Assembly (NCBI GenBank): GCA_021299355.1
Contig: JAJTGG010000007.1
Location: forward strand, 1 to 46,099
DNA length: 46,099 bases
Direction: 5' to 3'
Origin: Lysobacteraceae bacterium
GTDB taxonomy: Bacteria; Pseudomonadota; Gammaproteobacteria; Xanthomonadales; Xanthomonadaceae
Below, in pieces: positions 1 through 9,018 of the stretch (its first letter is position 1; the number at the start of each line of letters is the position of its first letter). The position numbers and the translations under genes are program-made. The notes beneath the pieces were generated by a model, which was given only the letters and a program-made list of their open reading frames with translations, did not search any database and was not told where the DNA came from.

Positions 1-824
1 GGCAGGGTGAGGGTGGAAAGGGGTTTCAACCGCACCTTGGATTTCTTCGGCATCGGAAAAAAGGTGACCTGCTGGTAATTCAGTACCGCGATGGTGCGGT
101 TGTCCGGACTGAGGTCGGCGGCGGTGATTTGTGCCCGATAGCGGCCGTAATCGCCTTTTTTATTCATAGTGTCGGCGTCAGGTTGGGCGATGCCTTCGAG
201 TGTGGCGACTAAAACGGGTTTGGTGCCGTCGGCGGCATCGAACGGGAGCGCGAACAGCTCCGCAGGCACGCGTTTCTTGGATATCAGATAAAAGCTTCTG
301 TTTTTTGCGGAAGCAAAAAGTGACTCCGCATCCCGCGCCCCGTCGGGCCAGAGAAAGCGGATGCTTTTGATCGGAATGATATTCCCACTGCGCTTAGCGT
401 CAGAGGGTTCCTCGAAGATATGAATAAAGAGCTCATCGCGCACGCCACCGTTGTCACCGATATCTGCAACTGCCAGATAGTGCTTTCCGTTTTGTGAGTA
501 ATTAGCGATATCTTCCCAGTCGATGTTTCGAACGCCTTGAACAGAGAACGTGGCTAGCGTGCGGACATTGCCATCAACCGCGATGATTTCAGCGGGATTA
601 TTGCCGTCATTGATGGCCCAATATAGATTGTCAGTATGGTTTGATCGGGTCAGTCCCGATAGTTCGGAAAGTTTGCCGGCATCCGGAATGCCTGCAAACG
701 CGGGATCCGACCAGCGTGGCGCGTTGGCTTCCGAAGTGGCCTGGCAGGCTGACAGAAACAGATAGCCGACGGAAAAGAGTCCTAGGAACAGGCTGCGGGG
801 ATTCAAAAGAACGATGCTTTTCAT
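1..824 (-). CDS. Lipoprotein of a WEDIA/DIGDN beta-propeller type, 3' part cut by the window edge
   Basis: The reading frame starts at the ATG whose complement is at 822-824 and runs off the left edge, giving about 274 residues. The N-terminus has a hydrophobic signal followed by the lipobox LSAC with Cys27, so an outer-membrane or periplasmic lipoprotein is expected. After the signal there are motifs such as WAINDG, WEDIAN and VADIGDN, which recur in secreted beta-propeller proteins of unknown substrate (relatives of esterase-like phytase proteins). No catalytic residue can be assigned. It diverges from purT. A possible -10 (CATTAT on the minus strand) lies only 7 bases before the ATG and no Shine-Dalgarno is evident. 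The family assignment is from motif impression only; the lipoprotein call is solid. Confidence 0.75.
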   Translation of the reverse strand, partial: MKSIVLLNPRSLFLGLFSVGYLFLSACQATSEANAPRWSDPAFAGIPDAGKLSELSGLTRSNHTDNLYWAINDGNNPAEIIAVDGNVRTLATFSVQGVRNIDWEDIANYSQNGKHYLAVADIGDNGGVRDELFIHIFEEPSDAKRSGNIIPIKSIRFLWPDGARDAESLFASAKNRSFYLISKKRVPAELFALPFDAADGTKPVLVATLEGIAQPDADTMNKKGDYGRYRAQITAADLSPDNRTIAVLNYQQVTFFPMPKKSKVRLKPLSTLTL

Positions 825-830
825 CAGGCG

Positions 831-836
831 TATAAT
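831..836 (+). promoter_or_regulatory. Candidate -10 element for purT
   Basis: A perfect TATAAT lies 30 bases before the purT ATG, in the 42-base gap between the divergent lipoprotein and purT start codons. No good -35 is visible at 16-18 bases upstream. The complementary strand of the same AT-rich patch (CATTAT, 832-837) could serve the leftward gene. Confidence 0.4.
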
Positions 837-866
837 GGCATAAACCGACACCTGCAGACAATTGCC

Positions 867-2063
867 ATGCACGAATCCCCGCCCGTTTTCGGTACTCCTG
901 AGGCGAAAAACGCCTACCGTGTCCTGCTTCTGGGTTCCGGCGAGCTTGGCAAGGAAGTCGCCATCGAACTTCAGCGCTTCGGGGTTCAGGTGATTGCCGC
1001 AGACCGCTACGACAATGCGCCGGCCATGCAGGTCGCGCACGAATGCCACACCTTGAATATGCTCGATCCCGCGGCTTTACGAGATCTCATCGCGCGGGTG
1101 CGGCCGCATCTGGTGGTTCCCGAAATCGAGGCCATCCACACCCAGACCCTGGTTGATCTGGAACAAAACCATGGTCTGCAGGTGATCCCAACGGCGCGTG
1201 CAGCCCGATTGACCATGGACCGTGAAGGCATCCGGCGCCTGGCCGCGGAAACTCTCGGGTTGCCGACCTCGCCTTATCGATTTGTCGATGATGAAGCCGG
1301 TTACCATGCAGCCTTGCCAGCGGTCGGCATTCCCTGCGTCATCAAACCGCTGATGTCCTCCTCAGGAAAAGGCCAAAGCACGGTAAGAAGCGAAGCCGAC
1401 ATCGACGCTGCTTGGCACAAAGCCCAGACCGGCGGCCGTGCCGGCATGGGCCGTTGCATTGTCGAGGGCTTCATTGATTTCGATTACGAAATCACTTTGC
1501 TCACCATGCGTCATCGTGATGGAACTTCGTTCTGTGCTCCGGTCGGTCATTTGCAGATTGACGGTGACTATCGCGAAAGCTGGATGCCACAGCCGATGAG
1601 TGAAACGGCGTGGGCCAAGGCACAGGATATCGCCCGAACCATTACCGATAACCTGGGCGGCTTTGGCCTATTCGGTGTCGAGCTGTTCGTCAAAGGCGAT
1701 GCCGTCTGGTTCAGCGAAGTCTCGCCACGTCCGCATGACACTGGATTGGTGACCCTGATATCGCAGGAGCTGTCCGAGTTCGCCCTGCATGCCAGAGCCA
1801 TTCTGGGTCTGCCTATTCCCGAAATCCGCGACTACGGTCCGTCGGCCTCGGTCGCGATTCTAGCCAAAGGCACCGGCGTTCCCGAGTTCAGTGGCGTGGC
1901 CGAAGCGCTGGCTGAAACCGGAACGGCGCTTCGTCTGTTCGGTAAGCCGTATGTCGAGGGCTCCCGGCGTGTGGCCGTGGCACTGGCGCGTGATGAAACA
2001 CTGGACGGGGCGCGGGAAAAGGCCCGTCGCGTCGCAGCCGCACTCAAGGTGGATCTGGTTTAA
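867..2063 (+). CDS. purT: Formate-dependent phosphoribosylglycinamide formyltransferase (GAR transformylase 2)
   Basis: PurT uses formate and ATP to formylate GAR in step 3 of purine synthesis, as a folate-independent alternative to PurN. The 398-residue protein matches the family's usual length (about 390). It has an N-terminal Rossmann-like region with [11 protein letters not shown] (around residues 20-30), then an ATP-grasp domain: the segment [15 protein letters not shown] carries the nucleotide-binding lysine and glycine loop, and [22 protein letters not shown] carries the acidic metal ligands. The start at 867 fits family alignments. It is a single-gene unit: the next gene converges and their stop codons overlap in the 4-base string TTAA. 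Identification is confident from full-length motif agreement. Confidence 0.96.
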   Translation: MHESPPVFGTPEAKNAYRVLLLGSGELGKEVAIELQRFGVQVIAADRYDNAPAMQVAHECHTLNMLDPAALRDLIARVRPHLVVPEIEAIHTQTLVDLEQNHGLQVIPTARAARLTMDREGIRRLAAETLGLPTSPYRFVDDEAGYHAALPAVGIPCVIKPLMSSSGKGQSTVRSEADIDAAWHKAQTGGRAGMGRCIVEGFIDFDYEITLLTMRHRDGTSFCAPVGHLQIDGDYRESWMPQPMSETAWAKAQDIARTITDNLGGFGLFGVELFVKGDAVWFSEVSPRPHDTGLVTLISQELSEFALHARAILGLPIPEIRDYGPSASVAILAKGTGVPEFSGVAEALAETGTALRLFGKPYVEGSRRVAVALARDETLDGAREKARRVAAALKVDLV

Positions 2064-3220
2064 TCGCCGCGCAGATCCACCCAGACCATGCGGTGGTCGG
2101 TGGCATCCAGCCAGTCGTGGCCCGGTTCACCGCTTTTCGGCCAAAAAACGCCATTGCCGACGACCTGCCAGCCCAGCGAGGGCAGCACATAATCCAGACG
2201 TAGATTGCCGACTCTTGGCCCGAAATCGCCGGTGTCATGTCGCGGAGAACCGCGGTGCTTGAGATTGGCGCCTCCGGTGGCTTCTGATGCCTGTGCAGCC
2301 CCTTCGGAACGCGGCGTCAGCATTCTTAGCATGCGCGGGTTTTCAAGCAGTTCGGTGATGGCGCCTCGAATGCCGTCACCGTCGGCATAATCGGCGTTCA
2401 AATCGCCGGCAATGACGAAACGCGCATCGTCCATCAGACCGCCGCGCAGGCCGAGATCATCGACAATCCAATCGTTGCCGCGATTCCAGACATACTCTCC
2501 CCAGAACCGGATTTCATCGGCATTGCGTTTGCCGTTGCGGTCTTCCGGGCCGTCGAACACCGGCGGCGTCGGGTGCGAGGCCAGAAAGTGCAGGGTACCC
2601 ATCGGAGTGGCGACCGGAATATCCCAATGCGATTTCGAAGACAGGCGGAAGGCATTCCAGGCCGCTTCCGAATACCACGGCGAACCATCGGCATGCAGCG
2701 GAATCCGTGCCTGCGGCATATCCTTCCAGAGGAATTTCTGGAATGTCCGGACAACTCGTTTATCGATGGGGAATTTCGACAGCACCAGCATGCCGTATTG
2801 ACCGGGATGGTTACCGAAACCGAAGGCGTCATTGCCGCCTTCGGTTTTTCCATCGCCATTCAGATCGAAACCGCTGGGTACGCCGGTATTGACCGGTGCG
2901 AAATAACGGTATTTGTAGGTAATGGGCTTCTGGCCGAACTGCGCTTTGCCCAGATAGCATTTCTGGAACAAGTCGGCGGCACGGCCTTCGGCATCGTAAT
3001 CGAACTCATTGAGCAGCAGCAGGTCGGGGCGTTGATGTTGGATGACGGCTGCGATTTTCCGGGCCGAGGCATCGCCGCGCTGCAGGCGTTGGATCAGTCC
3101 GCCGGCCTGGTCGGAATACAGGGAAGTATTGAATGTGGCAACACGGATCCGGTCAACAGCTACTACCGTATTCGCCGTCGGCAGGCTGGCGAGCAGAGTC
3201 ATAACGGCAAATAAACGCAT
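2060..3220 (-). CDS. Secreted endonuclease/exonuclease/phosphatase family protein
   Basis: This 386-residue protein has an N-terminal signal peptide ([18 protein letters not shown]) and an EEP (DNase I-like) metal-dependent phosphoesterase fold. Visible active-site motifs are VATFNTS (Asn31), [13 protein letters not shown] (metal-binding Glu), the catalytic-type [14 protein letters not shown] and the C-terminal TDHRMVW. A longer frame to 3355 exists, but its extra 45 residues are basic and low-quality and would displace the signal peptide, so the start at 3220 is chosen. Members of this family act on nucleic acids, inositol phosphates or sphingomyelin; the substrate cannot be read here. Export suggests an extracellular or periplasmic role, perhaps phosphate or nucleotide scavenging (inference). 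It is divergent from the SemiSWEET gene and converges on purT. Confidence 0.88.
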   Translation of the reverse strand: MRLFAVMTLLASLPTANTVVAVDRIRVATFNTSLYSDQAGGLIQRLQRGDASARKIAAVIQHQRPDLLLLNEFDYDAEGRAADLFQKCYLGKAQFGQKPITYKYRYFAPVNTGVPSGFDLNGDGKTEGGNDAFGFGNHPGQYGMLVLSKFPIDKRVVRTFQKFLWKDMPQARIPLHADGSPWYSEAAWNAFRLSSKSHWDIPVATPMGTLHFLASHPTPPVFDGPEDRNGKRNADEIRFWGEYVWNRGNDWIVDDLGLRGGLMDDARFVIAGDLNADYADGDGIRGAITELLENPRMLRMLTPRSEGAAQASEATGGANLKHRGSPRHDTGDFGPRVGNLRLDYVLPSLGWQVVGNGVFWPKSGEPGHDWLDATDHRMVWVDLRGD

Positions 3221-3268
3221 GCTGCGTCCGGTTCTGGATTTCGGCCATTGTGCCACAGGCTCTGGGTA

Positions 3269-3274
3269 TATAAT
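3269..3274 (+). promoter_or_regulatory. Candidate -10 for the SemiSWEET gene
   Basis: A perfect TATAAT sits in the 80-base divergent gap. Six bases after it is an ATG at 3281 that opens a 7-codon ORF; the SemiSWEET ATG is 20 bases further on. The predicted transcription start is therefore at or just before 3281. Confidence 0.5.
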
Positions 3275-3280
3275 CGCAGT

Positions 3281-3304
3281 ATGCCCCCATCGAGACTGCC
3301 ATGA
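3281..3304 (+). CDS. Possible 7-codon leader ORF (MPPSRLP) overlapping the SemiSWEET start
   Basis: The frame reads ATG at 3281, six further codons, then TGA at 3302-3304. The TGA overlaps the ATG of the next gene in the arrangement ATGA. The ATG is exactly 6 bases after TATAAT, so an mRNA from that promoter would begin at or next to this codon. I infer a leaderless mini-ORF whose termination could re-initiate ribosomes on the transporter gene, which itself lacks an obvious Shine-Dalgarno. It may equally be chance; the peptide has no recognisable attenuator run. Confidence 0.25.
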   Translation: MPPSRLP

Positions 3305-3555
3305 GCGCCACCGAACTGTTCGGCTTCCTCGCCGCGACCCTGACCACTGTTTCATTCATTCCGCAGGTCATCCAGGTCTGGCGCAGCAAGCAAACCCAGG
3401 ATATCTCTCTGGGCATGTATGCGATATTCACCGTCGGCATCTTGGCATGGTTGATTTACGGAATTTTGCTGGGATCGACACCGATCATCGTCGCCAACAG
3501 CATCACCATTGTATTGGCCGGCTCGGTGTTGGCCATGAAGCTCAAATACGGCTAA
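3301..3555 (+). CDS. SemiSWEET sugar transporter (PQ-loop, MtN3/saliva family)
   Basis: At 84 residues this is the standard length of a bacterial SemiSWEET, a three-helix half-transporter that dimerises to move sugars by facilitated diffusion across the inner membrane. The PQ-loop motif SFIPQVIQVWRSKQTQDIS spans about residues 18-36, followed by the second helix (MYAIFTVGILAWLIYGILL) containing the conserved W/Y region, and the third (IIVANSITIVLAGSVLAMKLKY) with the pore-lining Asn of the VAN motif. It is followed after 24 bases by a DUF4153 membrane protein gene on the same strand, probably co-transcribed. Substrate cannot be deduced. Confidence 0.93.
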   Translation: MSATELFGFLAATLTTVSFIPQVIQVWRSKQTQDISLGMYAIFTVGILAWLIYGILLGSTPIIVANSITIVLAGSVLAMKLKYG

Positions 3556-3579
3556 ACGCCAAACATCAGGGAATCAGCC

Positions 3580-5406
3580 ATGAGCAGTCTCGAAAGCTAT
3601 GTTCCGAAATCCTCGGTCAGCCGTTCCGTGGCGGGAGGCCGTCTGCTGATCGGACTATTGCAGGGGCTGGCCTTGTATCTGATTTACCAAGCGGCAGAAA
3701 ACAAGCTGTGGACCGCCGACAATTCTGGAATGTTCGCGGCCTTCCTGTTAGTGATGACTCTGGTGCCCGTGTTCCTGATATCGGCCTTTGGGCATTTTCC
3801 TGCCAGGATACTCTTGCGTTGGCTGTTGCCGGCGGTAGCAGTTCTGGCGCTACTCGGTTTTTACGACATCTGGCGCGGTGTGGGCGCACCTTACTGGGAC
3901 ACCCAGAAATTCGCCGACGATGCGCGTTTTCCCTCCCCGCAACTTTGGTTGAATACGGCCGCCGGATTTTTCATCGCACACACGATGGTCGGTGCGGCTG
4001 TTCTTGAAGGCCGCCGCATCGCCGGTTACCGGAGTTATTTCGAAAGCGCAACCAAGCTGCTGATTCAGTTTGCCTTCGCGGCCGTGTTTACCGGCATCAT
4101 CTGGCTGGTATTGCTGCTCGGCGCGGCCCTGTTCGACATGATCAAGCTCTCTTTCCTCAGGGACGTGCTGGATGAGTCCTGGTTCGCCATTCCGGTGACC
4201 ACCTTCGCGTTTGCCTATGCCTTGCACATCACCGATGTCCGCCCGGCCATCGTGCATGGCATTCGTGGTCTGGTTCTGGTGTTGCTGTCTTGGATTCTCC
4301 CCATTGCAGTGCTGCTCATTGGTGGATTCCTGCTGGCACTGCCGTTCACCGGTCTTGAGCCGCTGTGGGCCACCAAAGCTGCGACGGCGCTGCTGTTGGC
4401 GGCATCGGCAGTTTTGGCGGTATTGATCAATGCCGGGTTCCAGGACGGCAGCGTTACCGACGAAGTCGCCCTGCCGATTCGCATCGCTGCGAGAATTGCG
4501 GCTCTGCTGATTCTGCCTCTGGCCCTGATTGCCGCCTATGCCCTCAGTCTGCGGGTTGGACAGTACGGCTGGACCGTCGACCGTCTGGTGGCCGCGTTCT
4601 GTCTGGTGGTGGCTTTGTGCTGCGGAGCGGGCTATTTCTGGGCCGCGCTGCGCAGCCCGCAATGGCTGTCGCGGATTGCGCCGGTCAATATCTTCACGGC
4701 CTTCATTCTGCTTTTCCTGTTACTGGCTATTTTTTCGCCGGTGCTTGATCCGGCACGGATCAGCGTCAACAGCCAGATGTCGCATCTGAAGGCCGGAAAA
4801 GTGGGCGCCGATAAGTTCGATTACGAATACCTGCGTTTCCAGGGACAACGTTATGGCGCGTCTGCGTTGAAAGAACTCGCTGCTAATGCATCCGGAAAAG
4901 ATGCCGCTGTCATTGCACTGAAAGCGAAAGCGGCACTTCAACGCGATGCGATTTGGCAGGCCGCTCCGCAGAAGGTGGATGCCAAACTGCTCGCAGTGAA
5001 CATCGCCGTGCGTACTCCGGACGCCACATTACCGAAAAGTTTCCTGGCTCAGAACTGGAAAGAAGCCATCAAGGACAATGCCAGGCAGCATCCGGAATGC
5101 CTGCACAACAGCGGCAGAACCTGCGAAGCCTTTATTCTGGATATGGATACTGACGGTGCAGTCGAGGTCCTGCTGCGCGAACAGGGCGGCTCGCTGCAGG
5201 TTTTTCATCTCGTAAAAGACAGCTGGAGCCTTGCCGGCACGGTCGATTTGCCGGGAAACTGCGCTTCAGTCAATGATGCGCTGACCTTGGGTCGAATTGC
5301 CACAGCGCCGACGAAAATGGAGGACATCGTCATCACCGGAAGGCATTACCGTCTGGTCAACAAGGCGCCGCTGACCTGTCCGCCAGCGGTTGCCGGCAAG
5401 CCATAA
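3580..5406 (+). CDS. DUF4153 multi-pass membrane protein
   Basis: The 608-residue protein has roughly ten or more hydrophobic helices over the first 390 residues, then a soluble C-terminal domain of about 200 residues. The C-terminal part contains a calcium-loop-like string DMDTDG (D521-G526) in a context resembling FG-GAP/VCBS repeats (ILDMDTDGAVEVLL). This layout fits DUF4153 family proteins, which have no established function. The start at 3580 follows a plausible AGGGAA ribosome site and a 24-base gap after the SemiSWEET stop, suggesting co-expression. The gene ends one base short of the stop codon of the convergent psd. The topology would place the soluble domain outside the bilayer, but its side is not clear from sequence alone. 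Confidence 0.85.
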   Translation: MSSLESYVPKSSVSRSVAGGRLLIGLLQGLALYLIYQAAENKLWTADNSGMFAAFLLVMTLVPVFLISAFGHFPARILLRWLLPAVAVLALLGFYDIWRGVGAPYWDTQKFADDARFPSPQLWLNTAAGFFIAHTMVGAAVLEGRRIAGYRSYFESATKLLIQFAFAAVFTGIIWLVLLLGAALFDMIKLSFLRDVLDESWFAIPVTTFAFAYALHITDVRPAIVHGIRGLVLVLLSWILPIAVLLIGGFLLALPFTGLEPLWATKAATALLLAASAVLAVLINAGFQDGSVTDEVALPIRIAARIAALLILPLALIAAYALSLRVGQYGWTVDRLVAAFCLVVALCCGAGYFWAALRSPQWLSRIAPVNIFTAFILLFLLLAIFSPVLDPARISVNSQMSHLKAGKVGADKFDYEYLRFQGQRYGASALKELAANASGKDAAVIALKAKAALQRDAIWQAAPQKVDAKLLAVNIAVRTPDATLPKSFLAQNWKEAIKDNARQHPECLHNSGRTCEAFILDMDTDGAVEVLLREQGGSLQVFHLVKDSWSLAGTVDLPGNCASVNDALTLGRIATAPTKMEDIVITGRHYRLVNKAPLTCPPAVAGKP

Positions 5407-5407
5407 C

Positions 5408-6250
5408 TCAGCCCAGCCGCAGTCCCATGCGCCGTCCGAGCACGGTCGGCGCTTGATGTTCAAATTCATCCAACTGCACAGCCCCTTCGGGGAATAACAA
5501 AATCACGGTCGATCCATAGTTGAATCGCGCCATTTCCGCAAAGCGTTCCAAGCGGATGTTCTTGCCGCGGAAATCAAGCCGTTTCGGCGCATCGGCGTAT
5601 TCCGGGATATTGACCCCGTTCCAGACCGTTTCCACGCCGGAAACCAGCATGGCGCCGACCATCACCAAACACATCGGTCCGAAATCGGTGTCGAAATGGC
5701 AGACCAGGCGCTCGTTGCGGGCAAACAGACGGGGAACATCGGCAACCGTTCCCGGTGACACGCTGAACAGGCGTCCTGGAACATGCAGGGTTTCGGTCAG
5801 CGTACCGGTCCAGGGCATGTGCACGCGGTGGTAATCGCGCGGTGACAGGTAAATGTTCATAAACACGCCGTTCGCGTAGGCTTTTGCCAGTTCTGCATCA
5901 CCCAGCAGTTCGGCGGCACTGTAGTCCTGGCCTTTGGCCTGGAAGATGCGCCCGTTTTCGATGATTCCACATTGGCTGACTTTGCCATCGGCCGGCAGAA
6001 TCAGGGCCCGAGGATCGGCATCCGGACTGCGGGCGCCGGGTTTCAGGGCGCGCGTGAAGAAGGCATTGAAACTTTCGTAACTGTCCGGATCGGAATTGGC
6101 GGCTTCTGCCAGATTGACATCGAAATTGGCCAGAATCGTATAGATGAAATTTTGCTTGATCCAGGGGGTTTTCGAGTAGGCCAGTCGGTGCGCCAGATTC
6201 GACAGCAGGCGGTGCGGCAGAAGGTATTGCGCAAGGGAGGCGATTTTCAT
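5408..6250 (-). CDS. psd: Phosphatidylserine decarboxylase proenzyme
   Basis: Psd decarboxylates phosphatidylserine to phosphatidylethanolamine at the inner membrane. The 280-residue proenzyme has the conserved PADGK (Asp88) and HRVHMP (His144) charge-relay motifs and the self-cleavage site near the C-terminus: Y245-G246-S247-T248, where cleavage before Ser247 makes the pyruvoyl group. Most bacterial enzymes have LGST here, so the Tyr is a variant. Its start codon overlaps the stop of the SCO1 gene (ATGA), so the two are translationally coupled. The partnership with a copper chaperone is not explained by pathway. Confidence 0.95.
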   Translation of the reverse strand: MKIASLAQYLLPHRLLSNLAHRLAYSKTPWIKQNFIYTILANFDVNLAEAANSDPDSYESFNAFFTRALKPGARSPDADPRALILPADGKVSQCGIIENGRIFQAKGQDYSAAELLGDAELAKAYANGVFMNIYLSPRDYHRVHMPWTGTLTETLHVPGRLFSVSPGTVADVPRLFARNERLVCHFDTDFGPMCLVMVGAMLVSGVETVWNGVNIPEYADAPKRLDFRGKNIRLERFAEMARFNYGSTVILLFPEGAVQLDEFEHQAPTVLGRRMGLRLG

Positions 6251-6873
6251 GGACGGGCCTTTGCCAGTGCAATCAGGTCCGCGCCGATGGCCTCCGGCTT
6301 GAGTGGCGGCCGGATGATGCCGGCGAACTCAGCCTTGGGATTGAGCAAGACGATAGTGGCGGAATGGTCCATGGTGTAGGAGTCGCCTTGCGGAACCTTC
6401 ATGTACACCAGGCCGAGTGCGCGGGTGAATTCCGCCAATTGCGGTTCAGCGGCAGTGGCCGTCAGGGTGTCTTTGTGGAAATAGGTGGCGTATTCGGCGA
6501 TTTTTTCGGGCGTGTCGCGTTCCGGGTCAACGGATACGAACAGCAGCTTCGGTTTGGCCGGAAGCCCGGCTTTGGCCCACAATGCCTGAGCGCGTGCCAT
6601 GTCGGTCAGTGCGGTCGGGCAGACATCCGGGCAATGGGTGAACCCGACGAACACCACGGTCCAGTGACCTTTGAGTTGTTCGGCGGTCATCGGACCGGAG
6701 GCGCTCTGCAGTTTAAACGGGGGCAGGGCACGGGGACTGTCAATGACTTTGGCCGTGGCCAGCACCGGCAATGACTTGGCCGGCAATGCCGGCTTGAACA
6801 CGGCCACGGACAGTGCCAAGCCAAGACCGGCCGCCAAGGCGGCAGTGAGGATCAGGAGGATTTTACGGTTCAT
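6247..6873 (-). CDS. SCO1/SenC copper-binding thioredoxin-fold protein
   Basis: SCO1-type proteins deliver copper to the CuA site of cytochrome c oxidase or act as periplasmic thiol reductases. This 208-residue form has a single N-terminal membrane anchor (residues 4-25) and a periplasmic thioredoxin fold with the copper-binding CPDVC motif (Cys81, Cys85) and the distant ligand His170 in YTMDHSAT. The open frame extends to 6990, but the start at 6873 (MNRKILLIL) is chosen because it places the signal anchor at the N-terminus. It is upstream of and overlaps psd by four bases. A promoter with TATAAT on the minus strand (6905-6910) lies 31 bases upstream. Confidence 0.93.
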   Translation of the reverse strand: MNRKILLILTAALAAGLGLALSVAVFKPALPAKSLPVLATAKVIDSPRALPPFKLQSASGPMTAEQLKGHWTVVFVGFTHCPDVCPTALTDMARAQALWAKAGLPAKPKLLFVSVDPERDTPEKIAEYATYFHKDTLTATAAEPQLAEFTRALGLVYMKVPQGDSYTMDHSATIVLLNPKAEFAGIIRPPLKPEAIGADLIALAKARP

Positions 6874-6904
6874 GCGCAGGCTCGAGAAGGCGTTTTCAGC
6901 CTGA

Positions 6905-6927
6905 ATTATAGCCTCTCGGGCTATAAT
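6905..6927. promoter_or_regulatory. Palindromic divergent promoter core between SCO1 and prmB
   Basis: The 23 bases are a perfect inverted repeat: ATTATAGCC (6905-6913), spacer TCTCG, GGCTATAAT (6919-6927). Each arm holds a TATAAT, one reading leftward to the SCO1 gene and one rightward to prmB. No convincing -35 is seen for either. The leaders would be about 20-30 bases. Confidence 0.5.
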
Positions 6928-6955
6928 ACGTGTACCGAATTGTACCGGAACCACC

Positions 6956-7870
6956 ATGACCGCCGAATTGTCCAGCATCATCGATTTCATCCGTTACGGC
7001 GCAAGCGCATTCGGCAGGGCCGGCCTGACTTTCGGCCACAGTTTCGACAATGCCCTCGATGAATCCACCCAGCTGGTGCTGCATGCCCTGCATCTGCCGC
7101 ATGATATCGGCCCGGCCTACGGGCAGGCCCGTTTGACCGCCGAGGAAAAGACGGCTGTTTTGGCTTTGTTCAAGCGCCGCATCGATGAGCGCATTCCGGC
7201 CTGCTATCTGACCGGCGAGGTCTGGTTCGCCGGCCTGAATTTCAAATCCGATGCCCGCGCCCTGGTGCCGCGTTCACCGATTGCCGAATTGATTGAATCG
7301 GGTTTCGAACCCTGGCTCGGTGGACGGCCTGTGGAATCGGCATTGGATCTGTGCACCGGATCGGGCTGCATCGCCATTGCCATGGCGCATTACAACCCCG
7401 AGTGGCGGGTCGATGGTGTCGATATCTCCGACGATGCGCTGAGTCTGGCCGCTGAAAACAAAGTCCGTCTGTATGCCGACAACTGCCATCTGATCAAGAG
7501 CGACCTGTTCACGGGATTATCCGGCAAGGTCTACGATCTGATCGTCACCAACCCGCCGTATGTGACCAATGACGAAACCGACGCTTTGCCGAAAGAGTAT
7601 GCGCATGAGCCCGATCTGGGTCTGCGTGCCGGCGATGATGGCTTGGATTTTGCGTTGAAAATCCTGCGCGATGCACCTGCGCATCTGTCCGAGCATGGCC
7701 TGCTGATCTGCGAAGTCGGTGAAAGCGAGCGCCACCTGATGCAACTTTTGCCGGAGGTCCCGTTTGCCTGGGTCGAGTTCAAAGTCGGCCAGATGGGCAT
7801 CTTCGCGATTGACCGCAACGACATCCTCGCCCATCATGAACGCATCAGCCAGTTGGCTGCCCAGCGCTGA
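6956..7870 (+). CDS. prmB: Ribosomal protein uL3 glutamine N5-methyltransferase
   Basis: PrmB methylates a glutamine (Q150 in E. coli) of ribosomal protein L3 using S-adenosylmethionine. The 304-residue protein has an N-terminal helical domain and a class I methyltransferase domain with the SAM loop DLCTGSG (131-137), the acidic residue of VDGVDIS and the catalytic NPPY (199-202). The N-terminal region (YLTGEVWFAGLNF, VPRSPIAELI) and the length separate it from the paralogue PrmC. aroC follows after 9 bases, the usual neighbour in this group, so prmB-aroC are probably one transcript, with asd behind. Confidence 0.95.
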   Translation: MTAELSSIIDFIRYGASAFGRAGLTFGHSFDNALDESTQLVLHALHLPHDIGPAYGQARLTAEEKTAVLALFKRRIDERIPACYLTGEVWFAGLNFKSDARALVPRSPIAELIESGFEPWLGGRPVESALDLCTGSGCIAIAMAHYNPEWRVDGVDISDDALSLAAENKVRLYADNCHLIKSDLFTGLSGKVYDLIVTNPPYVTNDETDALPKEYAHEPDLGLRAGDDGLDFALKILRDAPAHLSEHGLLICEVGESERHLMQLLPEVPFAWVEFKVGQMGIFAIDRNDILAHHERISQLAAQR

Positions 7871-7879
7871 AGGAAGACC

Positions 7880-8989
7880 GTGTCGGACAACCGCTTCGGA
7901 AAACTGTTTTCGGTCACCACCTTCGGCGAAAGCCACGGTCCCGCCATCGGCTGCGTCATTGATGGTTGTCCGCCGGGAATCGCCATCAGCGCCGAGGAGT
8001 TCCGCACCGATCTGGACCGCCGCGCCACCGGCAAGACCCGGCATACCTCCCAGCGCCATGAAGCGGATGACATCGAAATCCTGTCGGGCGTGTATGAAGG
8101 GCAGACCACAGGAACCCCGATTGCCTTGCTGATCCGCAATACCGACGCGCGCTCGAAGGACTACACCGGCATCGCCGAGCAGTTCCGACCGGGCCATGCC
8201 GATTACACCTATCATCACAAATACGGCGTCCGCGATCCGCGTGGGGGCGGGCGCTCTTCGGCACGTGAAACTACCATGCGCGTCGCGGCCGGGGTCATCG
8301 CCAAGAAATGGCTGGCCGATAAGTATGGAATCCAAATCCACGCCGGCATCAACCAGATTGGCAGCCTGCAGGCCGACATGCCGCAGAGCGTGGAGTGGTC
8401 GGTAGTGGAAAGCAATCCGTTTTTCTGGCCTATCGCCTCCCAGATCAGCGAACTGGAAACTCTGCTGGATGCCACCCGAAAATCCGGAGACTCACTCGGC
8501 GCCCGCGTATTCGTCATCGCCACCGGCGTGCCGGTCGGCTGGGGCCAGCCGGTGTACGGCAAGCTTGATGCCGAAATTGCCGCGGCGATGATGTCGATTA
8601 ATGCCGTCAAAGGGGTCGAAATCGGGGCGGGATTCGCCGCAGTCAGCCAACCCGGCACTATCCACCGCGATCTGATCAGTACCGACGGTTTTCTGAGCAA
8701 CCAAGCAGGAGGTATCCTTGGCGGCATCAGTACCGGTCAAGACATCACCTGCCAGATCGCGTTCAAACCGACCTCCAGTCTGCGTCTGCCCGGCAGCAGC
8801 TTGGATACCGATGGTAAAGCGGTTGAGGTGGTGACCACCGGCCGACATGATCCCTGTGTCGGTCTACGCGCGCCGCCGATCTGCGAAGCCATGATGGCCT
8901 TGTGCCTCATGGATATGGCATTGCGGCACCGCGCCCAATGCGGCGATGTCCCCGCTCAGACGCCGTTGGTGCCAAGCCAGCCCCTTTGA
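7880..8989 (+). CDS. aroC: Chorismate synthase
   Basis: AroC converts 5-enolpyruvylshikimate-3-phosphate to chorismate, the last shikimate-pathway step, with reduced FMN. The 369 residues match the family length. Visible signatures are [14 protein letters not shown] at the N-terminus, the [13 protein letters not shown]-like segment, [17 protein letters not shown] in the FMN site, and [18 protein letters not shown] near the C-terminus. It starts with GTG, nine bases after the prmB stop; AGGAAG provides a ribosome site. asd follows after 29 bases. Confidence 0.97.
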   Translation: MSDNRFGKLFSVTTFGESHGPAIGCVIDGCPPGIAISAEEFRTDLDRRATGKTRHTSQRHEADDIEILSGVYEGQTTGTPIALLIRNTDARSKDYTGIAEQFRPGHADYTYHHKYGVRDPRGGGRSSARETTMRVAAGVIAKKWLADKYGIQIHAGINQIGSLQADMPQSVEWSVVESNPFFWPIASQISELETLLDATRKSGDSLGARVFVIATGVPVGWGQPVYGKLDAEIAAAMMSINAVKGVEIGAGFAAVSQPGTIHRDLISTDGFLSNQAGGILGGISTGQDITCQIAFKPTSSLRLPGSSLDTDGKAVEVVTTGRHDPCVGLRAPPICEAMMALCLMDMALRHRAQCGDVPAQTPLVPSQPL

Positions 8990-9018
8990 GTCCCGATACC
9001 CCGTAGAATGTCCGAACT

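Noticed and set aside
3221-3355. 45-residue N-terminal extension of the phosphoesterase
   Set aside because: It would bury the signal peptide and cross the SemiSWEET start.
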